From contig CBDUVB010000006.1 of assembly GCA_965370555.1 (NCBI GenBank), positions 1 through 64,000 on the forward strand: 64,000 bases of DNA, given 5' to 3'. The DNA comes from JAJOKK01 sp965370555. GTDB taxonomy: Bacteria; Bipolaricaulota; Bipolaricaulia; UBA7950; UBA9294. Positions 16,789 to 25,446 of the stretch are shown here, piece after piece. Position 1 is the stretch's first letter. Each line of letters starts with the position of its first letter. The position numbers were made by a program, and so were the translations under genes. The notes below the pieces were generated by a model. The model was not told the DNA's origin, did no database searches, and saw nothing but the letters and a program-made list of their open reading frames with translations.

Positions 16789-17115
16789 GCTCCCCTAGAT
16801 GATTCTACTACCACGCTTTGCCCCCACCAATGTGAGGCGACAGGAAAGATAGAGGTATATATACAGGATGAGAGGGCGCATAGACCCGATTCTCGATTTT
16901 CAAACGACAGGGCATACCCTATCATTTAGCCATTCTTTCCTGCCGTGGTTATGCAGATAAACTGTGAAAAAGACAGGCCGTTTTCTCTACTTTATCAGGT
17001 CGAAATTCCGTCTTCTCTTAGGAGTGTAGGTGCAAAAATGAACTCGTGCCCCTGTCTCTTACCCTACCAGCGACACGGGTCGTCTGCTACCCTTCTGCTC
17101 GGAGGTGGACGCCTT
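16789..17115. other. Divergent regulator B / gdhA2 control region
   Basis: 327 bases with no confident gene. A TATATATA tract near 16856 could be the -10 region for regulator B. An AGGG/CCCT inverted repeat near 16912 is a possible operator half. An in-frame ATG at 17038 could extend gdhA2 by 26 residues, but the extension is not family-like. GGAGGTGG at 17101-17108 supports the start at 17116. Confidence 0.5.
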
Positions 17116-18420
17116 ATGGCACTTAACAAAACGATAGAGACCGTGCAAGAACGGTCATTAGGAACCCAAGTCAACCCTTTTCATATGCTGCTACAGCAGT
17201 TGGATCTGACACGTGAACATACCGGTATTCCCAGCGGGATCTGGGAGATCCTGCGCCAGCCTGAGCGTGCGCTCGAGGTGAGCGTACCGATCACGCGCGA
17301 CGATGGGGAGATAGAGGTGCTAACCGGTTATCGAGTTCAGTACAACAGCGCACGTGGCCCCTGCAAAGGGGGTATTCGCTACCATGCCGGGGTTACACTC
17401 GATGAGGTAAAGGCGTTAGCAGGGTGGATGACATTGAAGTGCGCGGTGGTGAACATCCCGTATGGTGGGAGCAAGGGAGGGATCGCTTGTGACCCGACGC
17501 GCTTCTCCGAACGGGAGATCGAACGGGTCACCCGTTGCTACACCGCTCGCATTCTCCCCCTCATCGGGCCAAAACAGGACATCCCCGCACCAGACGTCAA
17601 CACAAACGCCTCGGTTATGAACTGGATCGTAGATACCGCCAGCACGCTGCGGGGTGAAGCGCTTCCCGGCATCGTGACGGGGAAGTCGCTCGAACTCGGA
17701 GGTGCGCTTGGACGACGAGAGGCGACCGGACGTGGGGTGATGTTCACCACCATGGGCGTCCTACAGCGACTCGGGATCGATATCACGCAGGCTCGCATCG
17801 CAATCCAGGGATTCGGTAACGTCGGATCTATCGCGGCGCAGCTCCTGACCGATCAGGGAGCCAAGGTAGTAGGGATCAGCGATGTCTCTGGCGGTTATTA
17901 CTGCCCAACCGGATTTGATATCAACGATGTCCTTCGCTACGTAGAAACCTCGCCCGGACATCTCCTTGCCGGTTACAGCGTTCCTGGGATGGAAGAAATC
18001 ACAAACGATGAACTACTCACCCTTGATGTCGATGTGCTGATACCTGCCGCATTGGAGGCACAGATTACCTCGCGGAACGCAGCAGATGTCAAGGCAAAGG
18101 TCATTGTGGAAGGGGCGAATGGCCCCACCACCCCTGAGGCAGACCTTATCCTCGCTGAAAAGGGAGCCGTTATCGTCCCCGATATCCTTGCGAACGCAGG
18201 AGGGGTTGTCTGCTCGTACTTCGAATGGGTACAGAACATTCAATGCTTCGCTTGGGAGGAGAAGGAGACTAACCAACGACTCGGTCGAATCATGCAGCGT
18301 GCGATAGCTGAGGTGTGGGATCTATCCACCGAACGCCAGATCTCCTTACGGTTGGCCGCATTCGTACTCGGCGTGGAGCGCGTAGCGCAAGCGACCAGCC
18401 TGCGCGGCGTCTTCCTGTAA
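17116..18420 (+). CDS. gdhA: Glutamate dehydrogenase (second copy)
   Basis: Second Glu/Leu/Phe/Val dehydrogenase, 434 residues. The substrate domain has GPCKGGIRYH and the catalytic PYGGSKGG; the dinucleotide fold has GFGNVG. Compared with copy 1 the N-terminus is about 20 residues longer and the sequence is clearly diverged (for example RVQYNSARGPC against RVQYNDARGPT), so this is an old duplication or a separate acquisition. The start at 17116 follows GGAGGTGG with 7-base spacing. Divergent regulator B shares the upstream region. The two enzymes may differ in cofactor or in direction (catabolic versus anabolic), which I cannot determine. Confidence 0.94.
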   Translation: MALNKTIETVQERSLGTQVNPFHMLLQQLDLTREHTGIPSGIWEILRQPERALEVSVPITRDDGEIEVLTGYRVQYNSARGPCKGGIRYHAGVTLDEVKALAGWMTLKCAVVNIPYGGSKGGIACDPTRFSEREIERVTRCYTARILPLIGPKQDIPAPDVNTNASVMNWIVDTASTLRGEALPGIVTGKSLELGGALGRREATGRGVMFTTMGVLQRLGIDITQARIAIQGFGNVGSIAAQLLTDQGAKVVGISDVSGGYYCPTGFDINDVLRYVETSPGHLLAGYSVPGMEEITNDELLTLDVDVLIPAALEAQITSRNAADVKAKVIVEGANGPTTPEADLILAEKGAVIVPDILANAGGVVCSYFEWVQNIQCFAWEEKETNQRLGRIMQRAIAEVWDLSTERQISLRLAAFVLGVERVAQATSLRGVFL

Positions 18421-18446
18421 CGCAATCGGAAAGACCGGAGATGAGG

Positions 18447-19013
18447 ATGAGCTTCAACACCCCGAGTGGCCTACTCGCCGCAGAGCTCGAAGCCGAAGTG
18501 CTGCTCGATCGCGCACTGATGTTCTGTGCCGATCGGATGCATAGATCGGGGGACCAAGTGGTCCAGGCACTACGGGAAGGTGAACCGGAAGTTCATAGCA
18601 CATTCAGATATGCTGTCGCCAAGGGTTTAGGAGGTTATCTCGGCAACCTCGGATGCGATTTCCGTGCTTTCTACCTGTACGGAAGCGCGATGAACGGCGA
18701 GGCAGGAATCGCTTCGGACATCGATCTGATCATTGTAGTCGAGCACAAACTGGACCAAGTACGCCGTTTGTTACAGCGGTTGGATCTAGCACTAGTGACA
18801 TCCTACAGGTCGCTGCTTGGATTGACCTCTGGTCCAGTTACACTCCTCGATGTTCACCTCGTGGATGTTGAAGAAAGAAAAATGCGCCATGGCTACGGAG
18901 CTGTCCTCTGTTCATCGGAGACAAGTCCCGTCTGTCTGTGGCGTTTATCTCCTAAAGTCTCGGGGCCCCTGTTGGTTAGGGGGCCCCGGTCTGTTTTCAA
19001 CGTGCGTGGATGA
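18447..19013 (+). CDS. MNT-type nucleotidyltransferase domain protein, probably frameshifted
   Basis: A minimal nucleotidyltransferase fold: FYLYGSAMNGEAGIASDIDL has the GSx10DxD catalytic signature. An N-terminal helical region of about 60 residues precedes it. The start at 18447 is set by GGAG six bases upstream. The current frame reads through an intrinsic terminator and ends at 19013 inside the convergent gene. If the frame changes by -1 near 18906-18908 (after GYGAVL), it continues as LFIGDKSRLSVAFIS and stops at 18955, six bases before the terminator. That ending is far more natural, so a one-base deletion, an assembly error or frameshifting is likely. It lies 26 bases after gdhA2. No HEPN partner is adjacent. 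Confidence 0.65.
   Translation: MSFNTPSGLLAAELEAEVLLDRALMFCADRMHRSGDQVVQALREGEPEVHSTFRYAVAKGLGGYLGNLGCDFRAFYLYGSAMNGEAGIASDIDLIIVVEHKLDQVRRLLQRLDLALVTSYRSLLGLTSGPVTLLDVHLVDVEERKMRHGYGAVLCSSETSPVCLWRLSPKVSGPLLVRGPRSVFNVRG
18961..18997 (+). terminator. Intrinsic terminator after the nucleotidyltransferase gene
   Basis: CGGGGCCCC (18961-18969) pairs perfectly with GGGGCCCCG (18980-18988), with a 10-base loop, and is followed by the T-rich GTCTGTTTT. The hairpin can also serve the convergent gene. Confidence 0.8.
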
Positions 19014-19977
19014 AGAACTGCTTCATCTCCTCTGGATGATAAAGATCAAACTGCACCAGGCTCAGCACGTCAAGGTGTGTCTGACTACCTGGGTTAACAC
19101 AGCGGGTCCGCCCGAGATCGACCTTATAATCCCCAGTGACAACGGATTCGTGGCAGTGTCCTGATAGAGCGAGGTAGGGTTGAACACGCTCAATGAACCG
19201 CCTTATCTCCACACTCCCTACATGATCAGAGAGGGAGAGGTAATCGTACCGTCCGCGTGGTGTGGTCCAATCGAGAGGTGTGTTGTAGGGAGGTGCATGG
19301 AACAGGTGAATCGTCTGAGCGGGATTGTACGATATCTCCTCGTCCGTCCGTGCGTTTCTTCTGAGGTAGGCTTCGAAATCCTCAAGGTCGTCAGCGATCG
19401 TTGAGAGGTGCCCTCTTGCATCGGTAGTGATCCCCATCTCGTAGATATCCATGGTGGAATCCATTCCCATCGGACGCAACTTGACTCGATTCTCGTATTT
19501 CACCCAGTCCATCAGTAAATGGCCACCCGGAGGAACGTAGGGGTAGCCCGCTACCCACAACCGAGGGACTTCGCCTGGAAAGAAGGCCTGCTTCTGGTGT
19601 GAGTCCCGCAGTGCGACCAACCGGTCATTCAACAGATGGAAGTTTGGCATCTCCTTGTCGAAACCCTCTAACAACGGTTCATTCGCTCGGCGGTCATCAT
19701 TCCCCATGATCACATACACATCGGCGTGCCTATGATCGAGCAAGAAACTGGAGCAAAGGGGAATAAACTGTTCGATAAAGAACTCTTTCTGCAGAACCAC
19801 CCCTTGATCCTCGCTTCTGCGATCTCCTGCCCCTTTAAGGTGGCCTCGGAGGGAATTCGGGGCAAGATCACCGGTGATAAAGATCGAGGTAAGTTTCCAC
19901 AGGTCAGCCACCCGAAACAGAAGTTCATAGAGGAGTATGTTCCCGTGCAGATCAGTCACAGTAACAGATTGCATCAT
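18997..19977 (-). CDS. Calcineurin-like metallophosphoesterase
   Basis: A 326-residue member of the metallophosphoesterase superfamily, which binds two metal ions. Motifs in order: VTDLHGN near residue 7 (family DxH form), TGDLAPN near 35, VIMGNDDR near 92, a HAPPYN-type His near 229 and GHCHES near 278. These cover all five metal-ligand blocks. Two adjacent ATGs (19977, 19974) follow AAAGGA; either may be used. It lacks a signal peptide and is probably cytoplasmic. The substrate (phosphodiester or phosphoprotein) is unknown. It is convergent with the nucleotidyltransferase, sharing the terminator region. Confidence 0.85.
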   Translation of the reverse strand: MMQSVTVTDLHGNILLYELLFRVADLWKLTSIFITGDLAPNSLRGHLKGAGDRRSEDQGVVLQKEFFIEQFIPLCSSFLLDHRHADVYVIMGNDDRRANEPLLEGFDKEMPNFHLLNDRLVALRDSHQKQAFFPGEVPRLWVAGYPYVPPGGHLLMDWVKYENRVKLRPMGMDSTMDIYEMGITTDARGHLSTIADDLEDFEAYLRRNARTDEEISYNPAQTIHLFHAPPYNTPLDWTTPRGRYDYLSLSDHVGSVEIRRFIERVQPYLALSGHCHESVVTGDYKVDLGRTRCVNPGSQTHLDVLSLVQFDLYHPEEMKQFFIHAR

Positions 19978-20010
19978 GATCCTTTCAGGGTATCCCCCAA
20001 TCCGCCGATG

Positions 20011-20313
20011 TCAAGTAAAGATCCTTCGCCCTCCCCTATCGTGTTGTCGGTTGAACTGCTGTGCGTATACATAGTTCAGCTCTCGCATTCCTTGGGATAG
20101 ATTGGCATTCGGGATTTCAAGAAGCAAGCGATAATGGTTATCCATCAGGCAATACGCGTGACACAGCCACTTATGCCGATTCACAACCGCCGCAAGGAGA
20201 TCCAGGAATACCCTTCTATTCGCATCATTGAGAAAGATCGATTGCTTGGCGTTTCCCCGCGAGGCAATGTGGTATACTGCACTAGGATATTCTATGCGTG
20301 AGGGCCGTGCCAT
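20011..20313 (-). pseudogene. Truncated RAYT (REP-associated Y1 transposase)
   Basis: The 100 residues match the N-terminal half of REP-associated tyrosine transposases: start MARPSRIEYPSAVYHI, then the family block CLMDNHY with downstream MRELNYVYAQQFNR, whose Tyr is the catalytic-tyrosine position. Two signs of decay are visible. The second His of the HUH metal site is Arg (DNHYRLLLE instead of DNHYHLLLE). The sequence stops after QHDRGGRRIFT, where intact enzymes continue for about 100 more residues. It lies next to a MazF remnant and shares the family of elements that mobilise REP-type repeats such as the one at 5123-5209. Confidence 0.85.
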
Positions 20314-20359
20314 GAGAGGATACTCCAGAGATGCGATTTACAAATCAAGATGCGACCCC

Positions 20360-20500
20360 TTGGTTTTTCATAGGCGCGGAGAGATCTACGTGGCGGATCT
20401 AAGTCCGGTACGAGGGCATGAACAAGGAGGAACTCGTCCGGTTCTCGTCATCCGCATATTCGCACCAAGCTGCGGGGTATCCAGCGGAGAACTCCTGTAA
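20360..20500 (+). pseudogene. MazF/PemK toxin remnant (N-terminal fragment)
   Basis: The reading frame contains RRGEIYVADLSPVRGHEQGG followed by TRPVLVI. This is the conserved N-terminus of MazF-type mRNA interferases, where usual members read RGEIYWADL.P..G.EQ.G.RPVLVIQ. After RPVLVI the similarity stops and unrelated residues lead to a stop at 20500, so about three quarters of the toxin is missing. No MazE-like antitoxin frame precedes it. The fragment is divergent from the RAYT remnant and immediately upstream of the histidine kinase gene, marking an insertion/deletion scar. Confidence 0.75.
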
Positions 20501-20522
20501 ACGAACGGAGATGATCGGGAAT

Positions 20523-23279
20523 ATGAAGAGACATTCATTGCTCGCGGCACTCATCGCCCTGCTTTGCATCTTCAGTCTTTCCATCGCCATCCTCGCCGAT
20601 GAGCCGCTCACAGTCAGGGTCGGCGCCTTCGAGAATCCCCCAAAGATCTTCACCGACGAGAGCGGGACATTCTCCGGTTTCTGGCCGGATCTGGTTAACT
20701 ACATCGCTTCCCAGGAAGGTTGGCAGATAGAATGGGTGCACGGCACGTGGACTCAATGCCTGGAAAAGCTAGAACGAAACGAGATCGATGTCCTGCCCGA
20801 TACCGGCTTCACAGAGCCGCGTGCAGAGAAATTTGCGTTTTCGAGTGAAACGGTCCTTCTGAGCTGGTCAAGGTTGTGTGCGCGCCGGGGAGCAGATATC
20901 GATTCCGTCCTCGACCTCGAAAGGACAAGGATCGGAGCCCTCGCCGGGAGCTTCAATCTGGATGGACCAAAGGGCATCCGCGACATCTGCAGTGGGTTCG
21001 AGATCGGCTGCACGTTTGTCGAGATGGATAGCTACACCGAGGTCTTCGAAGCATTGGAAGACGGCAGCATCGACGCAGGAGTGACCAATAAGGACTTCGG
21101 TAACAAATACGAAGATCAGTACAAGATCGAGAAGACACCGATAATCTTTCAGCCGGCGCGGATGCAGTTTGCGTTCACGCAAGATTCCGACTTAACACCG
21201 TATCTGATTGAAAGAATTGATTACCATATAAAGGAACTAAAGAAGGATGAAAATTCCATTTACTACCAATCGTTGGAGAAATGGCTCGGAGTCACCCCTG
21301 GCGAGAAACCTGTTATGCCTGCGTGGGTGGGACTGGTGGTAATCGGCATCGGAGCACTGGTATTGCTGCTTGTGGGAGGAACCTTCGTCCTGAGATTTCA
21401 AGTCAAAGAGAAGACAAGAGCACTAAAGCAGGAGATCGACGATCACAAGAAAGCGGAAGAGAGAATCGAACACCTGAATCTCGTACTGCGGGCCATCCGC
21501 AACGTCAACCAACTGATCACAAAGGAAAAAGACCGCGACCGTCTGCTTCAAGGTGCTTGCGACAATCTGATCGGAACTCGTGGCTATCACCACGCATGTA
21601 TTGCGATCATTGATGAAGCAGGCGGATTCATAACTGCGGTCGAAGCAGGCTTGGGAAGCAGATTATTGCCGCTAGTTGAGCAGCTAGAACAGGGCGAGTG
21701 GCCTGAGTGTATGCAACGCGCATTAACGCAATCGGAGCCTGTCGTGACAGAAGATCCATCTTCCACACGCATAGGCTGTCCATCGAACGAGGAAGATGCG
21801 GGCAGAGGAACACTGACCGTGCGATTGAATCATGAGGGAAAGGTCTACGGCATGGTCTCCGCTTCTGTACCCAGAGAGAGCATCGCGGACGAAGAAAAGC
21901 AAGGGTTGTTCAAAGAAGTCGCCGATGACATCGCTTGCGCCCTGCATAATATTGAAATGGAAGAGAAACGGGTGCGGGCGGAAGAGGCGCTGCGCAAAAG
22001 CGATCGGGCGCTCAGGGCACTCAGCGGGTGCAACCAAATCATTGTTCGAGTCACGGAAGAGGCAAAACTGTTGTCCGAGATCTGCCGCATTATCGTGGAA
22101 GTGGGTCAGTATCCTCTGGCCTGGGTCGGTTTCGCGGAGCAGGACGAAGAGAAGACGGTCCGTCCGGTGGCACAGGCGGGATTTGAGGAAGTGTATCTCG
22201 ACACCGTGAACATCACCTGGGCCGACACGGAACGAGGCCACGGGCCCACCGGCACTGCCATTCGCACAGGCGAGGTCAGTATTGCCCAAAATATCCTGAC
22301 CGATCCCAACTGTGTCCCTTGGCGCGCGGAGGCTACGAAACATGGCTATGTCTCATTACTTGCGCTTCCCTTGCACTTGGGCGACCACGTCTCGGGCGGA
22401 CTGAGCATCTTCGCATCTGAACCAGACGCCTTTGATGAGGAAGAAGTGAAACTGCTGACGGAGCTGTCAGAGGATTTGGCGTATGGGATTAGGGCGCTGC
22501 GCAGTCGCGCAGAGCGCAGGAAGGCGGAAGAGGAGAAAGAAAGGATGGAAGCGCAGCTTCGCCAGAGCCAAAAGCTGGAGTCAATTGGAACACTGGCAAG
22601 CGGCGTCGCGCACGAAATCAATAATCCGGTGACCGGGATCATCAACTATGCCGATCTGATCGAGAGCCGAGTTGAGGACGATCGTTTGAGGGAGTTCGCC
22701 GCCGGGATCATCAAGGAAGGGAATCGGGTAGCGGAGATAGTCAAGAGCCTCCTCTACTTCTCCCGCCAGGAGAAACAGAGCCATAGCCCGGCACGGATGG
22801 AGGACATCATCAACGCTTCCCTCACGCTGATTGGTGCCGTATTGCGCAAGGATCAGATCACAGTTGAGAAGGAGATTGCGCCGGATCTTCCCCAGGTGCG
22901 TTGTCGCAGCCAGCAGATTCAACAGGTAATCATTAACCTCCTCACCAACGCCAGAGACGCGCTCAACCAACGCTATGAAGCGTATCACGAGGACAAGCTG
23001 ATTAAGATCCGGGTTCAGCCGTTCGAGGAGGACGGCATCCAATGGATTCGAACGACCGTAGAGGATCACGGCACGGGAATCCCGGAGGAGGCCATCGACC
23101 GCATATTCGACCCGTTCTTCACCAGCAAGCCGCGCGATGCAGGAACGGGCCTCGGTCTCTCGGTGAGCTACGGGATTATCAAGGAGCACCACGGAGAGCT
23201 GAGCGTAGAGAGCGAACTGGGCGAGTACACGAGATTTCACATGGATCTGCGGGTGGACAATGGCTGGACGGTGGAATGA
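20523..23279 (+). CDS. Sensor histidine kinase with periplasmic solute-binding domain and GAF domains
   Basis: A 918-residue membrane kinase. Residues 1-25 form a signal peptide or first membrane segment. About 30-255 is a family 3 solute-binding domain (VRVGAFENPPKIF and later PDTGFTEPRAEKFAFS). A membrane helix follows at about 268-290 and a coiled coil to about 325. Two GAF-like domains lie at about 330-470 and 490-640. The H-box GVAHEINNPVTG places the phospho-accepting His near 696. The ATPase domain has NLLTNARDAL near 805 and GTGIPEEAIDRIFDPFF near 850. Start at ATG 20523 gives a clean signal sequence; upstream in-frame codons are remnant DNA. The response regulator gene follows after 150 bases. 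Its external ligand is likely an amino acid or similar small solute. Confidence 0.92.
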   Translation: MKRHSLLAALIALLCIFSLSIAILADEPLTVRVGAFENPPKIFTDESGTFSGFWPDLVNYIASQEGWQIEWVHGTWTQCLEKLERNEIDVLPDTGFTEPRAEKFAFSSETVLLSWSRLCARRGADIDSVLDLERTRIGALAGSFNLDGPKGIRDICSGFEIGCTFVEMDSYTEVFEALEDGSIDAGVTNKDFGNKYEDQYKIEKTPIIFQPARMQFAFTQDSDLTPYLIERIDYHIKELKKDENSIYYQSLEKWLGVTPGEKPVMPAWVGLVVIGIGALVLLLVGGTFVLRFQVKEKTRALKQEIDDHKKAEERIEHLNLVLRAIRNVNQLITKEKDRDRLLQGACDNLIGTRGYHHACIAIIDEAGGFITAVEAGLGSRLLPLVEQLEQGEWPECMQRALTQSEPVVTEDPSSTRIGCPSNEEDAGRGTLTVRLNHEGKVYGMVSASVPRESIADEEKQGLFKEVADDIACALHNIEMEEKRVRAEEALRKSDRALRALSGCNQIIVRVTEEAKLLSEICRIIVEVGQYPLAWVGFAEQDEEKTVRPVAQAGFEEVYLDTVNITWADTERGHGPTGTAIRTGEVSIAQNILTDPNCVPWRAEATKHGYVSLLALPLHLGDHVSGGLSIFASEPDAFDEEEVKLLTELSEDLAYGIRALRSRAERRKAEEEKERMEAQLRQSQKLESIGTLASGVAHEINNPVTGIINYADLIESRVEDDRLREFAAGIIKEGNRVAEIVKSLLYFSRQEKQSHSPARMEDIINASLTLIGAVLRKDQITVEKEIAPDLPQVRCRSQQIQQVIINLLTNARDALNQRYEAYHEDKLIKIRVQPFEEDGIQWIRTTVEDHGTGIPEEAIDRIFDPFFTSKPRDAGTGLGLSVSYGIIKEHHGELSVESELGEYTRFHMDLRVDNGWTVE

Positions 23280-23295
23280 ACGCGGAGGCCAAGAG

Positions 23296-23420
23296 CATTC
23301 TCTCGCAAAGACGCCAAGATCGCAAAGGAAAGCGTTAGAATGGGGAACGAACAAGGACTAGAGGCCTTTCTTGGCGGCTTGAGTGAGCGTAGCGAACGGG
23401 CGAGAGAAATGCACAAGAAA
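23296..23420. repeat. CGCAAAGACGC-type intergenic repeat
   Basis: CTCGCAAAGACGCCAAGATCGCAAAGG-like sequence (23302-23328) and TTTCTTGGCGGCTTGAGTGAGCG-like sequence (23368-23390) form partly complementary arms between the kinase and regulator genes. From general knowledge, near-identical repeats are scattered between genes in many environmental bacterial genomes. The right end reaches the GGAGG site used by the next gene. Confidence 0.55.
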
Positions 23421-23429
23421 GGAGGAAAC

Positions 23430-25364
23430 GTGACGGCACGCGTGCTTATTGTCGATGACGAAGAGAGTATCCGCATTACCTTGGCGGAGTTCATCAAGGA
23501 GGACGGGTACACGGTTCACACCGCCGAGGATGCCGCCGAGGCGCTGCGTCTGATGGACGAGCACGCGTTCGATGTGGTCGTGACCGACATCGTCCTTCCC
23601 CGCGTGAACGGGGTCGCTTTGCTGAAGATGATCCACGAGAGATCGCCCGACACACAAGTGATCATGCTTACCGGTGACCCCGCGGTAGAGACTGCTGCTG
23701 AAGCGGTGCGTGCGGGGGCGTTCGACTACCTAACCAAGCCCGTATCCCAGAACGCGATCAGGCGAGTCGTTGGCAATGCCGCACAGATCAAGGAGCTGAC
23801 CGATGAGAAGCAGCGGCTGGAAGAAGAGAACAAGAAGTACCAGCAACACCTGGAAAGAATGGTCGAGGAGCGAACTGCGGCACTGCGGGAGAGCGAAGCA
23901 CACTACCGCGGCATCGTTCAATATCAGACAGAGTGTATAGACCGCTGGCTGCCCGACGGGACATTGACCTTTGTCAACGATGCTTACTGTGATTACTACG
24001 GCAAGTCCCACGATGAGTTCATAGGAAGCAACTGGCTAGGAGTCGTTACCCAAGAAGATCGGGAGCGTGTGCAAGCACACGTGGAAAGGCTGAAGGCTAC
24101 TCTGACCCCGGAAAACCCAATCTCAACATCGGAACACCGAGAAGTGGCGGCAACCGGGGAGACGCGCTGGATGCAGTGGAGTGACCAGGCGATTTTCGAT
24201 GAACAGGGCGATCTGGTCGAGTTCCAGTCCGTCGGGCGTGATATCACCCAGCGCAAACTGGCCGAGGAGGCACTACAACGAGAGCAAAGGCTGACCCTTA
24301 CCCTCAGTCGTGCCACAGCAGCCATCGCCAGCGTTCTCTCCCTTGATGAAGTTATCGAGCAGATCCTTGCCGAACTGGAAGAGATCGTAGTCGCTGACGC
24401 GGTGAACATCATGCTTGTCGACAGTGGTGTTGCTCGTATTGCACGCGCACGGGTATGCGCTGGGAGCACTGTTGATCTGCGCGTGGTGATGGACCAGACG
24501 TTCAGTGTCGAGGAAACACCAAATCTGCGTCGGATGGTGGAGACAAGACAGCCGGTAGTGATTGAAGATGCCCGTTCCTGTCAAGACTGGATTGCCCTGC
24601 CAGGAGAGGAATGGCTCGTCTCTTATACAGGGGTACCGATCGTTGCGCACAATGAAGTGATAGGGATTCTTAATGTTGACCGGACCAGAGTGGGGAGTTC
24701 TGACGAAAAGGAGATCGAACGGTTGAAAATCTTCGCGTCAACGGCTGCCGTGGGGATAGAAAATGCCCGCTTGCACGAAGGACTGAGGAAAACCTTGGAG
24801 GATACTATCCGTGTTGTTGGCTTGACGACTGAAATGCGCGATCCTTACACCGCAAAACACCAGCAACAGGTGACCACCCTTGCTTGCGCCATCGCACGCG
24901 AAATGAGCATTCCTGAAGAGCGAATCGAGGGGATTCATGCAGCTGGGCTAATGCACGACATCGGTAAGATATCGATACCGGCTGAGATCCTTACCAAACC
25001 AGCGGAGTTGACCGATCTGGAGTTTGGGCTGATCAAGACTCACCCGCAAGTGGCCTACGACATCTTGAGAGGGATCGAGTTCCCCTGGCCGATTGCCGAC
25101 ATAGTCCTCCAGCACCACGAACGGATGGACGGTTCAGGATATCCCAATGGCCTTAAGGGGGACGAGATCATGCTTGAGGCCCGTATCCTCGCCGTGGCCG
25201 ACGTGGTGGAGGCGATGTCCTCTCATCGACCGTACCGCCCCGCGCGCGGGCTCGACAAAGCGATCGAAGAGATCAAGGAGAACGCAGGCAAGCTCTACGA
25301 CCCCAAGATTGTCGACGCGTGTCTGAAGCTCTTTGCTAACGGAGTATTCAAGTTCGCCGATTAG
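23430..25364 (+). CDS. Response regulator with PAS, GAF and HD-GYP domains
   Basis: A 644-residue cytoplasmic regulator. The receiver domain (1-120) has the acidic pocket VDDEES and phospho-acceptor Asp near residue 52 in TDIVLPRVNG. A coiled coil (about 125-155) leads to PAS (about 155-285) and GAF (about 300-440). The C-terminal HD-GYP domain (about 455-640) keeps HDIGK near 510, HHERMDGSGYP and the cyclase-specific phosphodiesterase loop. HD-GYP proteins degrade cyclic di-GMP, so phosphorylation by the upstream kinase probably tunes that messenger. The GTG at 23430 has GGAGG five bases upstream. An earlier in-frame ATG at 23340 would add a tail encoded by the intergenic repeat and is rejected. 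Confidence 0.92.
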   Translation: MTARVLIVDDEESIRITLAEFIKEDGYTVHTAEDAAEALRLMDEHAFDVVVTDIVLPRVNGVALLKMIHERSPDTQVIMLTGDPAVETAAEAVRAGAFDYLTKPVSQNAIRRVVGNAAQIKELTDEKQRLEEENKKYQQHLERMVEERTAALRESEAHYRGIVQYQTECIDRWLPDGTLTFVNDAYCDYYGKSHDEFIGSNWLGVVTQEDRERVQAHVERLKATLTPENPISTSEHREVAATGETRWMQWSDQAIFDEQGDLVEFQSVGRDITQRKLAEEALQREQRLTLTLSRATAAIASVLSLDEVIEQILAELEEIVVADAVNIMLVDSGVARIARARVCAGSTVDLRVVMDQTFSVEETPNLRRMVETRQPVVIEDARSCQDWIALPGEEWLVSYTGVPIVAHNEVIGILNVDRTRVGSSDEKEIERLKIFASTAAVGIENARLHEGLRKTLEDTIRVVGLTTEMRDPYTAKHQQQVTTLACAIAREMSIPEERIEGIHAAGLMHDIGKISIPAEILTKPAELTDLEFGLIKTHPQVAYDILRGIEFPWPIADIVLQHHERMDGSGYPNGLKGDEIMLEARILAVADVVEAMSSHRPYRPARGLDKAIEEIKENAGKLYDPKIVDACLKLFANGVFKFAD

Positions 25365-25446
25365 TAGACGTAGTATCGCAGCCTGTATGAGGTGGCTTTT
25401 GCCCATTGGATCACATACCTGTTAGAATGCCTTAGGAGGAATCAAC

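Noticed and set aside
16945..17115. N-terminal extension of gdhA2
   Set aside because: The open frame continues upstream, but GGAGGTGG at 17101-17108 serves ATG 17116 and the extension does not resemble GDH N-termini.
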